Source: a bacterium (GTDB lineage: Bacteria; Electryoneota; RPQS01). From it: DNA of 64,000 bases. Below are positions 43,495 through 51,155 of this stretch, piece after piece (the first letter of the stretch is position 1; each line of letters starts with the position of its first letter). A program made the translations under genes and the position numbers. The notes under the pieces are model-generated. The model saw only the letters and a list, made by a program, of their open reading frames with translations, did no database searches and was not told the DNA's origin. The stretch is taken from contig DASXUQ010000002.1 in the NCBI GenBank assembly GCA_036504735.1, positions 1-64,000 of the forward strand. Reading direction: 5' to 3'.

Positions 43495-43991
43495 TCCAAA
43501 CAAGGGAAAAGGGGGATCGGAGAGCTGAATAATCCCCGGCTTTTGAAGCCAATACCATCGCGCACTTGACCATTGGTACTGCTCCGGCGAAGTACACAGT
43601 CCCTTGTGACACGGATTCCAGTGCAGATAGTTCAGCTTAGTCCAGATAGCATTCGGTCCGGGAACCGGCACATCATCGAAAAGGTCCCGCCAACCTTCCG
43701 CCTGCGGGCAATGAAGGTGCAGCAATCTGCGGCTCGTGAACCGTTTGAAATGCTCCATCATCCGCGATGGCGTTCCTTCCTCCGTCGTCTGGATCAGGAC
43801 CGTGTGCAAATGGTCGGGCATCAACACGTAACCGAGACACGCGAGCCCAGTTCGATCCCGATAGCTTTCGAATATCGACAGCAACTCGGTACACAGTTGC
43901 GCGTCGCGAAACCAAATCCCCGCCGCCGGGTGACCGTGGTCACGAAATGCACGCTGCCGATCCCTTGATAGAGTTGGTGCCGTCGTAGCAT
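43483..43991 (-). pseudogene. Frameshifted REP-associated HUH transposase (RAYT)
   Basis: A Y1/TnpA_REP-type transposase in two frames. From an ATG at 43991 the first frame reads SVHFVTTVTRRRG, the family's N-terminal block. After a CCCC run at 43918-43921 (plus strand) the rest continues in another frame as WFRDAQLC, then the HUH motif LMPDHLHTVLI and the C-terminal NYLHWNPCHKGLC and QYQWSSARWY. One extra base would join them. RAYTs nick and mobilise REP hairpins; this copy is bracketed by inverted REPs and looks inactive, unless the base is a sequencing error. The stop is supplied by REP copy 1. Confidence 0.85.
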
Positions 43992-44001
43992 GTGCGTGTG
44001 G

Positions 44002-44027
44002 CGCGCGGGGTAAGGACACCCCGCGCG
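44002..44027. repeat. REP copy 2, inverted, at the transposase 5' end
   Basis: The same 9-bp stem as copy 1 but with loop TAAGGACA, so in inverted orientation. It ends 10 bases before the transposase start. Confidence 0.85.
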
Positions 44028-44070
44028 GCGAGGTTAGTGCCGTTCGTCCTCCGAAGAACATGCCGTGCTT

Positions 44071-44104
44071 GCGCCGGGCGGATCGCTGGGTATCCGCCCG
44101 GCGC
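44071..44104. repeat. 13-bp perfect hairpin
   Basis: GCGCCGGGCGGAT (44071-44083) pairs perfectly with 44092-44104, loop 8 bases. It is a different sequence family from the REPs on either side but has the same loop length. Confidence 0.75.
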
Positions 44105-44116
44105 AATACTCTTCGC

Positions 44117-44142
44117 TGCGCGGGGTGTCCTTACCCCGCGCG
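44117..44142. repeat. REP copy 3
   Basis: Same sequence and orientation as copy 1 with one G-T wobble at the stem base. It lies 22 bases past the aldehyde dehydrogenase stop and may also act as its terminator-like end. Confidence 0.8.
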
Positions 44143-44164
44143 AATGTGGCCTCTTACGCCGAAA

Positions 44165-45748
44165 CTACTTCTTCTTGGCGGTTTCGTCGGTGTCGATCTG
44201 CGCCTTCTGCAGCGTGCCGCTGTAGTCGACGTAGCAGGTCTTAACTTCCGAGAAGAATTCGTACGCACCCCAGCCGCCTTCGCGGTGGCCGTTGCCCGTA
44301 CCCTTCATGCCGCCGAAGGGCAGATGGGCTTCCGCACCGATGGTGGCGGAATTGATATAGGTGATGCCGGTTTCCAGTTCGCGGAAGGCGCGATAGGCGC
44401 GGTTCACGTCCTGCGTGAACACGGCGCTGGACAGGCCGTACTCGATGTCGTTGCCGACCTTCAGAGCTTCGTCGTAGTTCTTAACCCTGATCACGGACAC
44501 CACCGGGCCGAAGATCTCTTCCTGCGCAATCCGCATCTTCGGCGTGACGCCCGTAAAGATCGTGGGCTCCACGAACCAGCCGTTCTTGTATTCGATGCCG
44601 GTCTTGCGCTTGCCGCCCAGAACCAGCGTGGCGCCGTCTTCCTTCTTGCCGATCTCGATGTACTCGAGGTCGGTGTTCATCTGCGACTCGGACACTGCCG
44701 GGCCCATCAACACGCCGGGATCGTTGCCGTAGCCAATTTTCAGCTTCTTGGCGGCCTTGATGAACTTCTCCACGAATTCGTCATGGATGCCTTCTTCAAC
44801 GATCACGCGCGAGGTGGCGGTGCAGCGCTGTCCGGTGGTGCCGAAACCGGCCCACACGCAGGCGTCCACGGCCAGATCGAGGTTGGCATCATTGCAGATG
44901 ATCGTGCAGTTCTTGCCGCCCAGTTCCATCGAAATCCGCTTGAGCTGCGGCGCGGCCATTTCCATGATCTTGCGGCCCACACCGTTGGATCCGGTGAAGG
45001 AGATCGCCTTGACGTCCGGATGGGACACGATGGCATTGCCGACCTTGGTGCCCGATCCGAAGACCACGTTGATGACTTCCGGCGGGAAGCCGGCGTCGAG
45101 AATCGCATTGACCAGATTCCACACCGACAGCGGCGTGATTTCCGCCGGCTTGATGACGACCGTGTTGCCGCACATCAGCGCCGGGAACGACTTCCACGTG
45201 GGAATGGCCATGGGGAAATTCCACGGCGTCACCAGACCGGCCACGCCCATGGGCATGCGCACGGTCATGTTAAACTTGCTGGGAAGTTCGGACGGCACGG
45301 TCTTGCCGAACATGCGATAGCCTTCGCCGCAGGCATAGAAGGCGGTGTCGATGCCTTCCTGCACGTCGCCGCGGGTTTCGAAAATGGGTTTGCCCATTTC
45401 GCGGGTCATGTCGAACGCAAATTTCTCTTTGCGCTCTTTCATGATTTCCACCAGCCGGAAGAAGAGCTGCGCCTTCTGCGGCGGGGGAACAAGACGCCAC
45501 CATTCAAACGCCTTCTTAGCCGACTTAACCGCGCGGTCCACGTCAGCCGGACCACTGCGGGGGAAGGTACCGATAAGATCTTCGATGTTAGCCGGGTTGC
45601 GATTCTCGGAGACTTCTCCGCTGGACGCATCGCACCACTTGCCCGCGATGAAATTCTGGTACTTTTTGGTTTCGTGCTTGAACTTGTAGGTCACTGCCTG
45701 GCCGTTAGTCTTCGCTTTCGGAGCCTTGGCCTTGGTTTCAGGACTCAT
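44165..45748 (-). CDS. Aldehyde dehydrogenase
   Basis: A 527-residue NAD(P)-dependent aldehyde dehydrogenase. Motifs: VTPWNFPMAIPTWK, FTGSNGVGRKIM, the general base in MELGGKN, the catalytic Cys in GTTGQRCTATSR and EEIFGPVVSV. The C-terminal ending LPFGGMKGTGNGHREGG resembles dehydrogenases acting on amino-acid semialdehydes, so 2-aminoadipate semialdehyde from the lysine aminotransferase is a candidate substrate. A 30-residue Lys/Ala-rich extension precedes the domain. The ATG at 45748 follows AAGGAGCAGGAT. Confidence 0.93.
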   Translation of the reverse strand: MSPETKAKAPKAKTNGQAVTYKFKHETKKYQNFIAGKWCDASSGEVSENRNPANIEDLIGTFPRSGPADVDRAVKSAKKAFEWWRLVPPPQKAQLFFRLVEIMKERKEKFAFDMTREMGKPIFETRGDVQEGIDTAFYACGEGYRMFGKTVPSELPSKFNMTVRMPMGVAGLVTPWNFPMAIPTWKSFPALMCGNTVVIKPAEITPLSVWNLVNAILDAGFPPEVINVVFGSGTKVGNAIVSHPDVKAISFTGSNGVGRKIMEMAAPQLKRISMELGGKNCTIICNDANLDLAVDACVWAGFGTTGQRCTATSRVIVEEGIHDEFVEKFIKAAKKLKIGYGNDPGVLMGPAVSESQMNTDLEYIEIGKKEDGATLVLGGKRKTGIEYKNGWFVEPTIFTGVTPKMRIAQEEIFGPVVSVIRVKNYDEALKVGNDIEYGLSSAVFTQDVNRAYRAFRELETGITYINSATIGAEAHLPFGGMKGTGNGHREGGWGAYEFFSEVKTCYVDYSGTLQKAQIDTDETAKKK

Positions 45749-45840
45749 ATCCTGCTCCTTCAAAGGTTGAAATATCCAGCATGTGGCTGGGACTGAGATG
45801 AAATTACCGAGGGGGTATGTTTGGGTCTTCTAAACCTTGT

Positions 45841-45869
45841 AATTTACGAAAATCCGCTGTGACTTTCAA
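45841..45869 (-). promoter_or_regulatory. Sigma70-like promoter of the aldehyde dehydrogenase
   Basis: On the minus strand TTGAAA (45864-45869) and TAAATT (45841-45846) are 17 bases apart, about 95 bases before the start codon. Confidence 0.5.
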
Positions 45870-45983
45870 CTCACGGTGCCGCACCTCTTTTGCTGAATTT
45901 ACCAAGGCCTTCCCCCGCTTGCAACCCCCTTACTATGTTAGAGTCCGAATGGCCCGGAATTGCTCAGCGTTGGGCAGGCAAAG

Positions 45984-46014
45984 AAAAAGCCGCATGGCGA
46001 CTGCCACGCGGCTT
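45984..46014 (-). terminator. Terminator of the RRM-protein gene
   Basis: On the minus strand AAGCCGC and GCGGCTT (45987-46014) with inner TGGC/GCCA pairing form a long stem followed by a T-rich tail (TTTCTTT). It lies 27 bases after the stop at 46041. Confidence 0.75.
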
Positions 46015-46040
46015 GGTAACCGAATACGGGAACCTCGCGA

Positions 46041-46343
46041 CTACCAGTCGTTGCCACCACGGCGGGAGGATGACGATGACGTGCGGCGGGGACGATCCGT
46101 CTGCGGACGGGCTTCATTCACAACGATATTGCGGCCCTTCAACTCGGTCTCGTTCATCTTGGTGATGGCAGCGCGCGCTTCCGCTTCGTTGCCCATTTCC
46201 ACGAAACCGAATCCCTTGGAGCGGCCCGTCATGCGGTCGGTGATCACGCTGGCGCGATCCACTGCACCGTACTGCTCAAAAGCAGCGCGAAGGTCGTCTT
46301 CCGTCACTGAGTAGGCAAGGTTGCCAACGTAAATGTTTACCAT
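46041..46343 (-). CDS. RRM-type RNA-binding protein
   Basis: A 100-residue single RNA-recognition-motif protein like cyanobacterial Rbp and FCB cold-associated RNA-binding proteins. RNP2 is NIYVGNLAY at the start and RNP1 is KGFGFVEM near residue 40. A Ser/Arg/Gly-rich tail ends RRGGNDW. It probably acts on mRNA stability or as an RNA chaperone. The ATG at 46343 has AAAGGA upstream; longer frames upstream are not credible. Confidence 0.95.
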   Translation of the reverse strand: MVNIYVGNLAYSVTEDDLRAAFEQYGAVDRASVITDRMTGRSKGFGFVEMGNEAEARAAITKMNETELKGRNIVVNEARPQTDRPRRTSSSSSRRGGNDW

Positions 46344-46859
46344 TTTTGATCCTTTCCGGACTTGGGGATGGTGCCCCCTGTTCTTGCCACCTTTACTGTA
46401 CCATCGCGAAGCCGAAAGGGATTTGACAAACCAAGTTCCCCCGTGACAACGGGCCTGCGAGAAGGCCTTAGGGCCTGTTACCAATCCGATTGCTTGGATA
46501 AACTCCAATCAACCAAAGTCTAATATAATCACTCGAACGCGTAAAAGCAACCCCCTCTGTCTTATCTTCTGTTGCAATTCAGAGGCCAAGAAAGCCCTTC
46601 TCTTAGCCTTAAGTGCCTCAAAACATGCCAGAAAAATCCCGGAAAAAGGCAAGACTCGGCAACTGTCCACAATCGGCATGTCTCTGCTTCAGCCGTACCC
46701 CAACCGGTTGTGCCTAAGTGCGAGCTAAATTACGGGCAATCAAGAGGGCCCCGAGTCCATGCCTCTCCATTTTTCACTATGGACGAGGCAGTCCAGATGG
46801 AAAATTTGACCGCATGCCTCTCCCGCCTACGGCACATTCCGCGTCCCATCACCACCGTT
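46344..46859. other. Intergenic region without a supported gene
   Basis: About 516 bases upstream of the RRM gene. It probably contains the RRM promoter and leader, but I could not find a well-spaced pair of promoter boxes. Near 46760-46790 there is a TGCCTC...GAGGCA inverted repeat similar to the one at 18912-18925. The plus-strand frames here lack start signals and resemble no protein. Confidence 0.4.
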
Positions 46860-47273
46860 TTATGGCCGATTCCGCCGCGTTGTCCGCCAAACCAGACTGT
46901 TCATGCCCGTTTCGTACACGTTCTGCTGCATCGAGTTCCGCAAAATCAGCGTCTCCCGCCCGCCGGGGAAAGGCGGCATCAGCCGAATCCAACGGCTTCC
47001 CGGGACCATGCCCGGCCAGGGGTAGCAAACGTCACTCTCGCTGCGGGGAAATGGATCGCGGGTGATCTCCCGGATCTTGACACCGAACAGATTGTACAAA
47101 GTCAGTTCCGACGGCGGAGTTTTCGGCAGAACAACGGCAGGGCGCGCAGCGCTCTGGTGTGTGGCACGCATCAGCGCCGGTTGTCCGGCCTGACGGACCT
47201 TCGCACTGTCCTGTGCCGCAAGGCTTGCCGTCAGCAACAGAACGGCTATGGCACTCCCAAAGAATCGTAGCAT
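46860..47273 (-). CDS. Small secreted protein with a truncated sorting-domain segment
   Basis: A 137-residue exported protein with a signal peptide (to SLAAQDS) and a clear GGAG 6 bases before the ATG. The segment SELTLYNLFGVKIREI matches the second strand of the type IX-like sorting domain, but the NPFN strand before it and the GVY tail after it are missing. It may be a diverged or eroded sorting-domain protein. Function unknown. Confidence 0.65.
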   Translation of the reverse strand: MLRFFGSAIAVLLLTASLAAQDSAKVRQAGQPALMRATHQSAARPAVVLPKTPPSELTLYNLFGVKIREITRDPFPRSESDVCYPWPGMVPGSRWIRLMPPFPGGRETLILRNSMQQNVYETGMNSLVWRTTRRNRP

Positions 47274-47359
47274 CGACGTCTCCGGTATAGATACCCTTCA
47301 GCTTAGTCCTTAGGTCTGTCGCTCTGCGTGCGGCCATCGCTGGGCGCGGTCCATGCGCC

Positions 47360-48379
47360 CTACTGTGAGCCTGCGACCGGATGGAAGGTGTAGGTCCAGT
47401 TGTGGCGGGGGTGTTTGTTTTGGATCCAGTAGGCATTACCGGGAGATACCGCCGTGAGGCTGCCGCGCCAGGAATTTGTACCCGTGTGGTAGACCGCCGC
47501 CAGTCCACCGATCTGCGACAGAACCTTGTCCGATGTTTTACTGTCCCCTCCCGTGAAGCCCTGCTCCAGCAACTGAAGGCGGTCGATGGGAATCGCCCGC
47601 GGATACCGCCAGGAATAGGGCGTGGGAATCAGCAGTTGCGTGCTCGGGCCGGTAATCATCACGGTGGGAACACCCACAGCCGTGGTATCGGCTTCACCCA
47701 CCAGAATAAGCGTCCGATTCGCACCGGAATTGTTGCGGTACCAGTAGGCGCGTCCCGGTTCCACGTCTGCCGGGTTCGCCTCTAACTGGCCCGCCCAGCC
47801 GCAGTCAAACGCGACGTTGCGGTAAGCAAAACGTCCCACGTCCTGCCGCACGATGCGGTCGGATGGATTCACGTCTCCGCATGTGGTCTGTGTGCCGATG
47901 ATGCTCGACGGCTTGCGGGATTCGGTGCCATACACAGGCGAATTCGCCGGCTGCACAGTCCAGAACTTGAACGGCAGACCGAACGCCGTATACACCGCAG
48001 ACGTGCCGCCGTTGCACCGAATCTTCACGTAGCCAACTTCGTTGGAGGGCGGAGAATCTGTCTGCCCGCAGGCGGCGGTAATGCGGTAGCATTTGTAAGG
48101 CACCAGCGCCTCCGGGTCGGTCCATCCCGCGTTGCCCGCAGGCAAGTTCAGTTCGGTAGCGACCAGCCACGTGCCCGGAAATGGGCGGTTTATGCTCTGA
48201 TCGGTGGTGGTCCAGACACGGTATCTGCCCGCGGCGGGCGCTGAAAAATGCAACCAGATATTGGTGTTGCCCGGAGCCAGATAAGCTGTCAGGCTCGTTG
48301 CCGGAAGGCACTGCCCAAAAACCGAAATCGAGATTGCGGCAATACCCATGATTACAGCCAGAAATCTCTTGCAGCTCAT
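47360..48379 (-). CDS. Secreted protein of unknown function
   Basis: A 339-residue exported protein (signal peptide to SVFGQC). It has beta-rich segments with repeated Trp/Tyr-rich patterns such as GRAYWYRNNSGANRTL and GNAYWIQNKHPRHNWTYTF, which look like two copies of a carbohydrate-binding-like or fibronectin-like module. No sorting domain is present. AGGAGATCCC precedes the ATG at 48379. It is followed by the small sorting-domain remnant gene and preceded by another sorting-domain protein. Confidence 0.7.
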   Translation of the reverse strand: MSCKRFLAVIMGIAAISISVFGQCLPATSLTAYLAPGNTNIWLHFSAPAAGRYRVWTTTDQSINRPFPGTWLVATELNLPAGNAGWTDPEALVPYKCYRITAACGQTDSPPSNEVGYVKIRCNGGTSAVYTAFGLPFKFWTVQPANSPVYGTESRKPSSIIGTQTTCGDVNPSDRIVRQDVGRFAYRNVAFDCGWAGQLEANPADVEPGRAYWYRNNSGANRTLILVGEADTTAVGVPTVMITGPSTQLLIPTPYSWRYPRAIPIDRLQLLEQGFTGGDSKTSDKVLSQIGGLAAVYHTGTNSWRGSLTAVSPGNAYWIQNKHPRHNWTYTFHPVAGSQ

Positions 48380-48395
48380 GGGATCTCCTGTCAAA

Positions 48396-49406
48396 TTATT
48401 TCAGCAGAATCACAGCCTTGGTCGCCGAGGTGTGGGCGCTGTTCAGGTGCACATAGTACGCGCCGCTGGAGAAGCGGCTGCCGTCCAGAGTTAAACGGTG
48501 CTCTCCGGGTGAGAAACTTCCCTGCGCGAGTACGGCCACCTGCCGGCCCAGCAGATCATAGAGCGTCAACTCGATGCGTTCCGCCGTCGCAACCCGGAAG
48601 GTAATGGTCGCCGAATTGTTGAAGGGATTCGGATAGACCGAACTCAGTTCCGCATCCGCCGGAACCACCGCCGCAGGCTTGTCCACCGTGTTCGCCCGGT
48701 CGACCAGTACAATGTTCACGCTGTCAGGGAAATTCGACTGCAGCACATGAATGGGCGCGGGAGTCGCACCGCCGTAGATGCCGAAGGGTTCATCGGCATC
48801 GGGCGTGAAATTGCCGTTGAGGTCGATAAACGCGCGGGCGTAGTACGTGCCGAAGGTGTCCGTCACGGCAACGTAATCGCCGCTGCCCGTCTGCGCGGTA
48901 TCGAGAATGATTCCCCAGCCCCGGATGGAATCGAACGTCGCCGTGTTGAATGCCTGAATGTAGGTAATGCCGGCGCGGTTGCCCGCGTAACTGATCCGTC
49001 CCGAGAAACCGCCGGTGTTGGGCGGATCGAGCACCAGATCGATGTTCGCGGTATCGGACCGCAGCGTGAACAGAGAAGGGATGCCGTTTTCGCCGTAGAA
49101 GCCGCGGGGATCATCCGGTTGCGGCATCGGCGGAATGGTCTGATGGATGTCCTGAAAGGCAATAATGAAATAGCCGCCAGAATCCAGATTACTCAGCGTG
49201 TAACGGCTGTTGAAAGGGTTGGCAAAGGTGATATTTTGCAGCAGAGAGGCTGCCGAGTCCAAAGCCAGCGGAACCGCCGCGACGTACTTGAGCATCAACA
49301 GATTCGACTGCCCTCCGGTCACCCGCCCGGAAATCGAATAGGACTGAGCCATCAGAGGCAGCAAAAGCGCCCCGATGAGGCATACAATGGTGATCCAGCG
49401 TTTCAT
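48396..49406 (-). CDS. Secreted protein with type IX-like sorting domain
   Basis: A 336-residue exported protein: signal peptide (to LMAQSY), a short beta sandwich (SISGRVTGGQSNLLML), a segment carrying the Ca-binding-like DLNGNFTPDADEPFG, and a C-terminal sorting domain (SVYPNPFNNSATITFRV, LYDLLGRQVAVLAQG, SSGAYYVHL, KAVILLK). No enzymatic motif is visible. It lies 16 bases from the next secreted-protein gene, so they probably share a transcript. Confidence 0.85.
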   Translation of the reverse strand: MKRWITIVCLIGALLLPLMAQSYSISGRVTGGQSNLLMLKYVAAVPLALDSAASLLQNITFANPFNSRYTLSNLDSGGYFIIAFQDIHQTIPPMPQPDDPRGFYGENGIPSLFTLRSDTANIDLVLDPPNTGGFSGRISYAGNRAGITYIQAFNTATFDSIRGWGIILDTAQTGSGDYVAVTDTFGTYYARAFIDLNGNFTPDADEPFGIYGGATPAPIHVLQSNFPDSVNIVLVDRANTVDKPAAVVPADAELSSVYPNPFNNSATITFRVATAERIELTLYDLLGRQVAVLAQGSFSPGEHRLTLDGSRFSSGAYYVHLNSAHTSATKAVILLK

Positions 49407-49569
49407 GGCTCATACCCTTCAGGTTAAACAAAAACAATATTTTTCAGCAACACATCCGCCGTATTCGGCTCTATGCACATATGTTAAGCACGAATTGTGG
49501 CAAAAGCAATGGGAGAACCCCGAAAAAGCGAAAAAGTCCTCAGCCCGATTTGCCGGCATGACCATGCCA

Positions 49570-50940
49570 TTACGGGGCAGCCCGCACGGTCTCGTAGGCC
49601 ACGGTCTGCAGATAGGCGCGCTGTGGATCGCTGATGCGCGGATCATTCACGTAGCTGATGCCGACGGGGCTTTCGTGGAACAGCGCCGCATAGAACACGC
49701 AGCACACAAGATAGGTGCCCCATACCGTGGGATGGCTGCCATCCGACTCATACAGATGGATCGTGGTATCTTCGGTGGCCACGCGCTGAAAAGCCCGTCC
49801 GCAGGGTGCGACCTGTGCACCGAGTTCACGGCCCATGGAATCGTATGCCGCTGCCAAAGGTTCGATCATCGGCGGATCAAACTGCCGGGCCCAGGTCATG
49901 TAGAAGGCGGTCTCGGCACGGACATTCAGGATCGCGCCGTTCATCAGCCGCGCAAAGTAATAGAAGGAATCGGGTTCGAGCTGAGGCCGCTGACTCTGCT
50001 CCTGTAACACCACCATCTCCCAGTGTCCGGAGGCAATGGCGGCGCGAGTGGCGTCGTAGTTCCAATGATCGCCCAGCGTATAGCCGCCCACCGTGACGCT
50101 CGAGGTTTCCGGAGCGGAGTCGGGATGCGCGGCGAGCAACAGATTGCGCAGATGCACGTCCACGCCGCCGTTGAAATAGGTGTAGCTGTTGCCCACAAAC
50201 AGAATGCTGTGCGGCACCGCCGAGAATACCGTGTCCACCACCTCGCCGTTGTCGCCGTCGTGCAGGTCGCGCGCCAACGTGCGCGGCGCAAAGCGGCCAC
50301 CGAAAGAATCGGCAGTAAGGGTTACGGTAAAGGCATCGTCCAGCGTCCGCCGAGCACGCGAACGTCGTTCGCCGCCCGCGCCAAGAGCTTGCAGAATGCT
50401 GCCAGTCACCAGGGGCGGCGGACCTTCGGAGCCGCTGCGCAGGTGGATGAACTTGAGGGCGCGCTGTTCCGGATCACCGAGCACCACGGCAAAGTAGATG
50501 CCGTTCGCCGCCGGGACACCCGCTGCACTGACGCCATTCCAGAACCCGGTGTTGATCCAGCTATCTGCGGCTTGCTGCGGCCGCAAGGTGAGGGAAGCCA
50601 CATTCCTGCCGAGGATGTCGAAGATCTGTGCGCGGCCCTGCGGCTTGTCCGAGACAAAATAGAAACCGCGCGAGGCCCCGACACTGTTGGTCACCTTAGA
50701 AACAAAGCCGCCCCTGCGCGGACGGCTTTGTTCGGGAACAGATAAAGGAATCGCTTCAATCCGGTAAAAGCCCGCGCTGTCCGTCACGGTTTCATAGACG
50801 GTGTTTCCCGGTCCGGTATACCGGACGTGCGCCTGTGCCATCGGCACCACTCCGCGCCGCAGCACGCGGCCCGAGATGGTGGCTTCCTGGGCAAACAGCG
50901 TGGACGTGAAGAGGAGCAGACAAAGACCTAACCATTGCAT
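49570..50940 (-). CDS. Secreted SGNH-hydrolase-like protein with internal sorting-like module
   Basis: A 456-residue exported protein. After the signal peptide comes a carboxypeptidase-regulatory beta sandwich (ATISGRVLRRGVVPM), then a FlgD-like segment (AQIFDILGRNVASLTL, NGIYFAVVL) in the middle rather than at the end, then an SGNH-type domain: ILFVGNSYTYFNGG, VLQEQSQRP and the Asp/His pair in SDGSHPTVWGTYL. The latter resembles DUF4886-type hydrolases. The ATG at 50940 gives the best signal peptide. Confidence 0.8.
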   Translation of the reverse strand: MQWLGLCLLLFTSTLFAQEATISGRVLRRGVVPMAQAHVRYTGPGNTVYETVTDSAGFYRIEAIPLSVPEQSRPRRGGFVSKVTNSVGASRGFYFVSDKPQGRAQIFDILGRNVASLTLRPQQAADSWINTGFWNGVSAAGVPAANGIYFAVVLGDPEQRALKFIHLRSGSEGPPPLVTGSILQALGAGGERRSRARRTLDDAFTVTLTADSFGGRFAPRTLARDLHDGDNGEVVDTVFSAVPHSILFVGNSYTYFNGGVDVHLRNLLLAAHPDSAPETSSVTVGGYTLGDHWNYDATRAAIASGHWEMVVLQEQSQRPQLEPDSFYYFARLMNGAILNVRAETAFYMTWARQFDPPMIEPLAAAYDSMGRELGAQVAPCGRAFQRVATEDTTIHLYESDGSHPTVWGTYLVCCVFYAALFHESPVGISYVNDPRISDPQRAYLQTVAYETVRAAP

Positions 50941-51003
50941 ATGGATACGCACTTTGTTATGGTGTGGATTCGAATGACCGTTGGTGCCTTCGTCCTTCCA
51001 CCT

Positions 51004-51096
51004 TGTCATCCTGCATTTGTCTTCAAATGCAGGATCTCTCTTCTCCGCCGCTTCCCGAGAGATCCTGCATCCCGAAGACGGGATGCAGGATGACAA
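51004..51096. repeat. Nested hairpin repeat of ATCCTGCAT type
   Basis: Two perfect hairpins, 51008-51035 (12-bp stem) and 51062-51091 (13-bp stem), share the arm ATCCTGCAT. An outer TTGTCATCCTGCAT/ATGCAGGATGACAA pair spans 51004-51096. It is a dispersed-repeat-like element between two genes. Confidence 0.75.
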
Positions 51097-51155
51097 GGGG
51101 GGCACGGGTTGCAGGATGACCATCTCAGGGCAGTTCAATGTCACGGGCTGCGGCT

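Noticed and set aside
44060-45796. A 578-codon plus-strand frame opposite the aldehyde dehydrogenase
   Set aside because: It begins inside a REP hairpin and is antisense to a textbook dehydrogenase.
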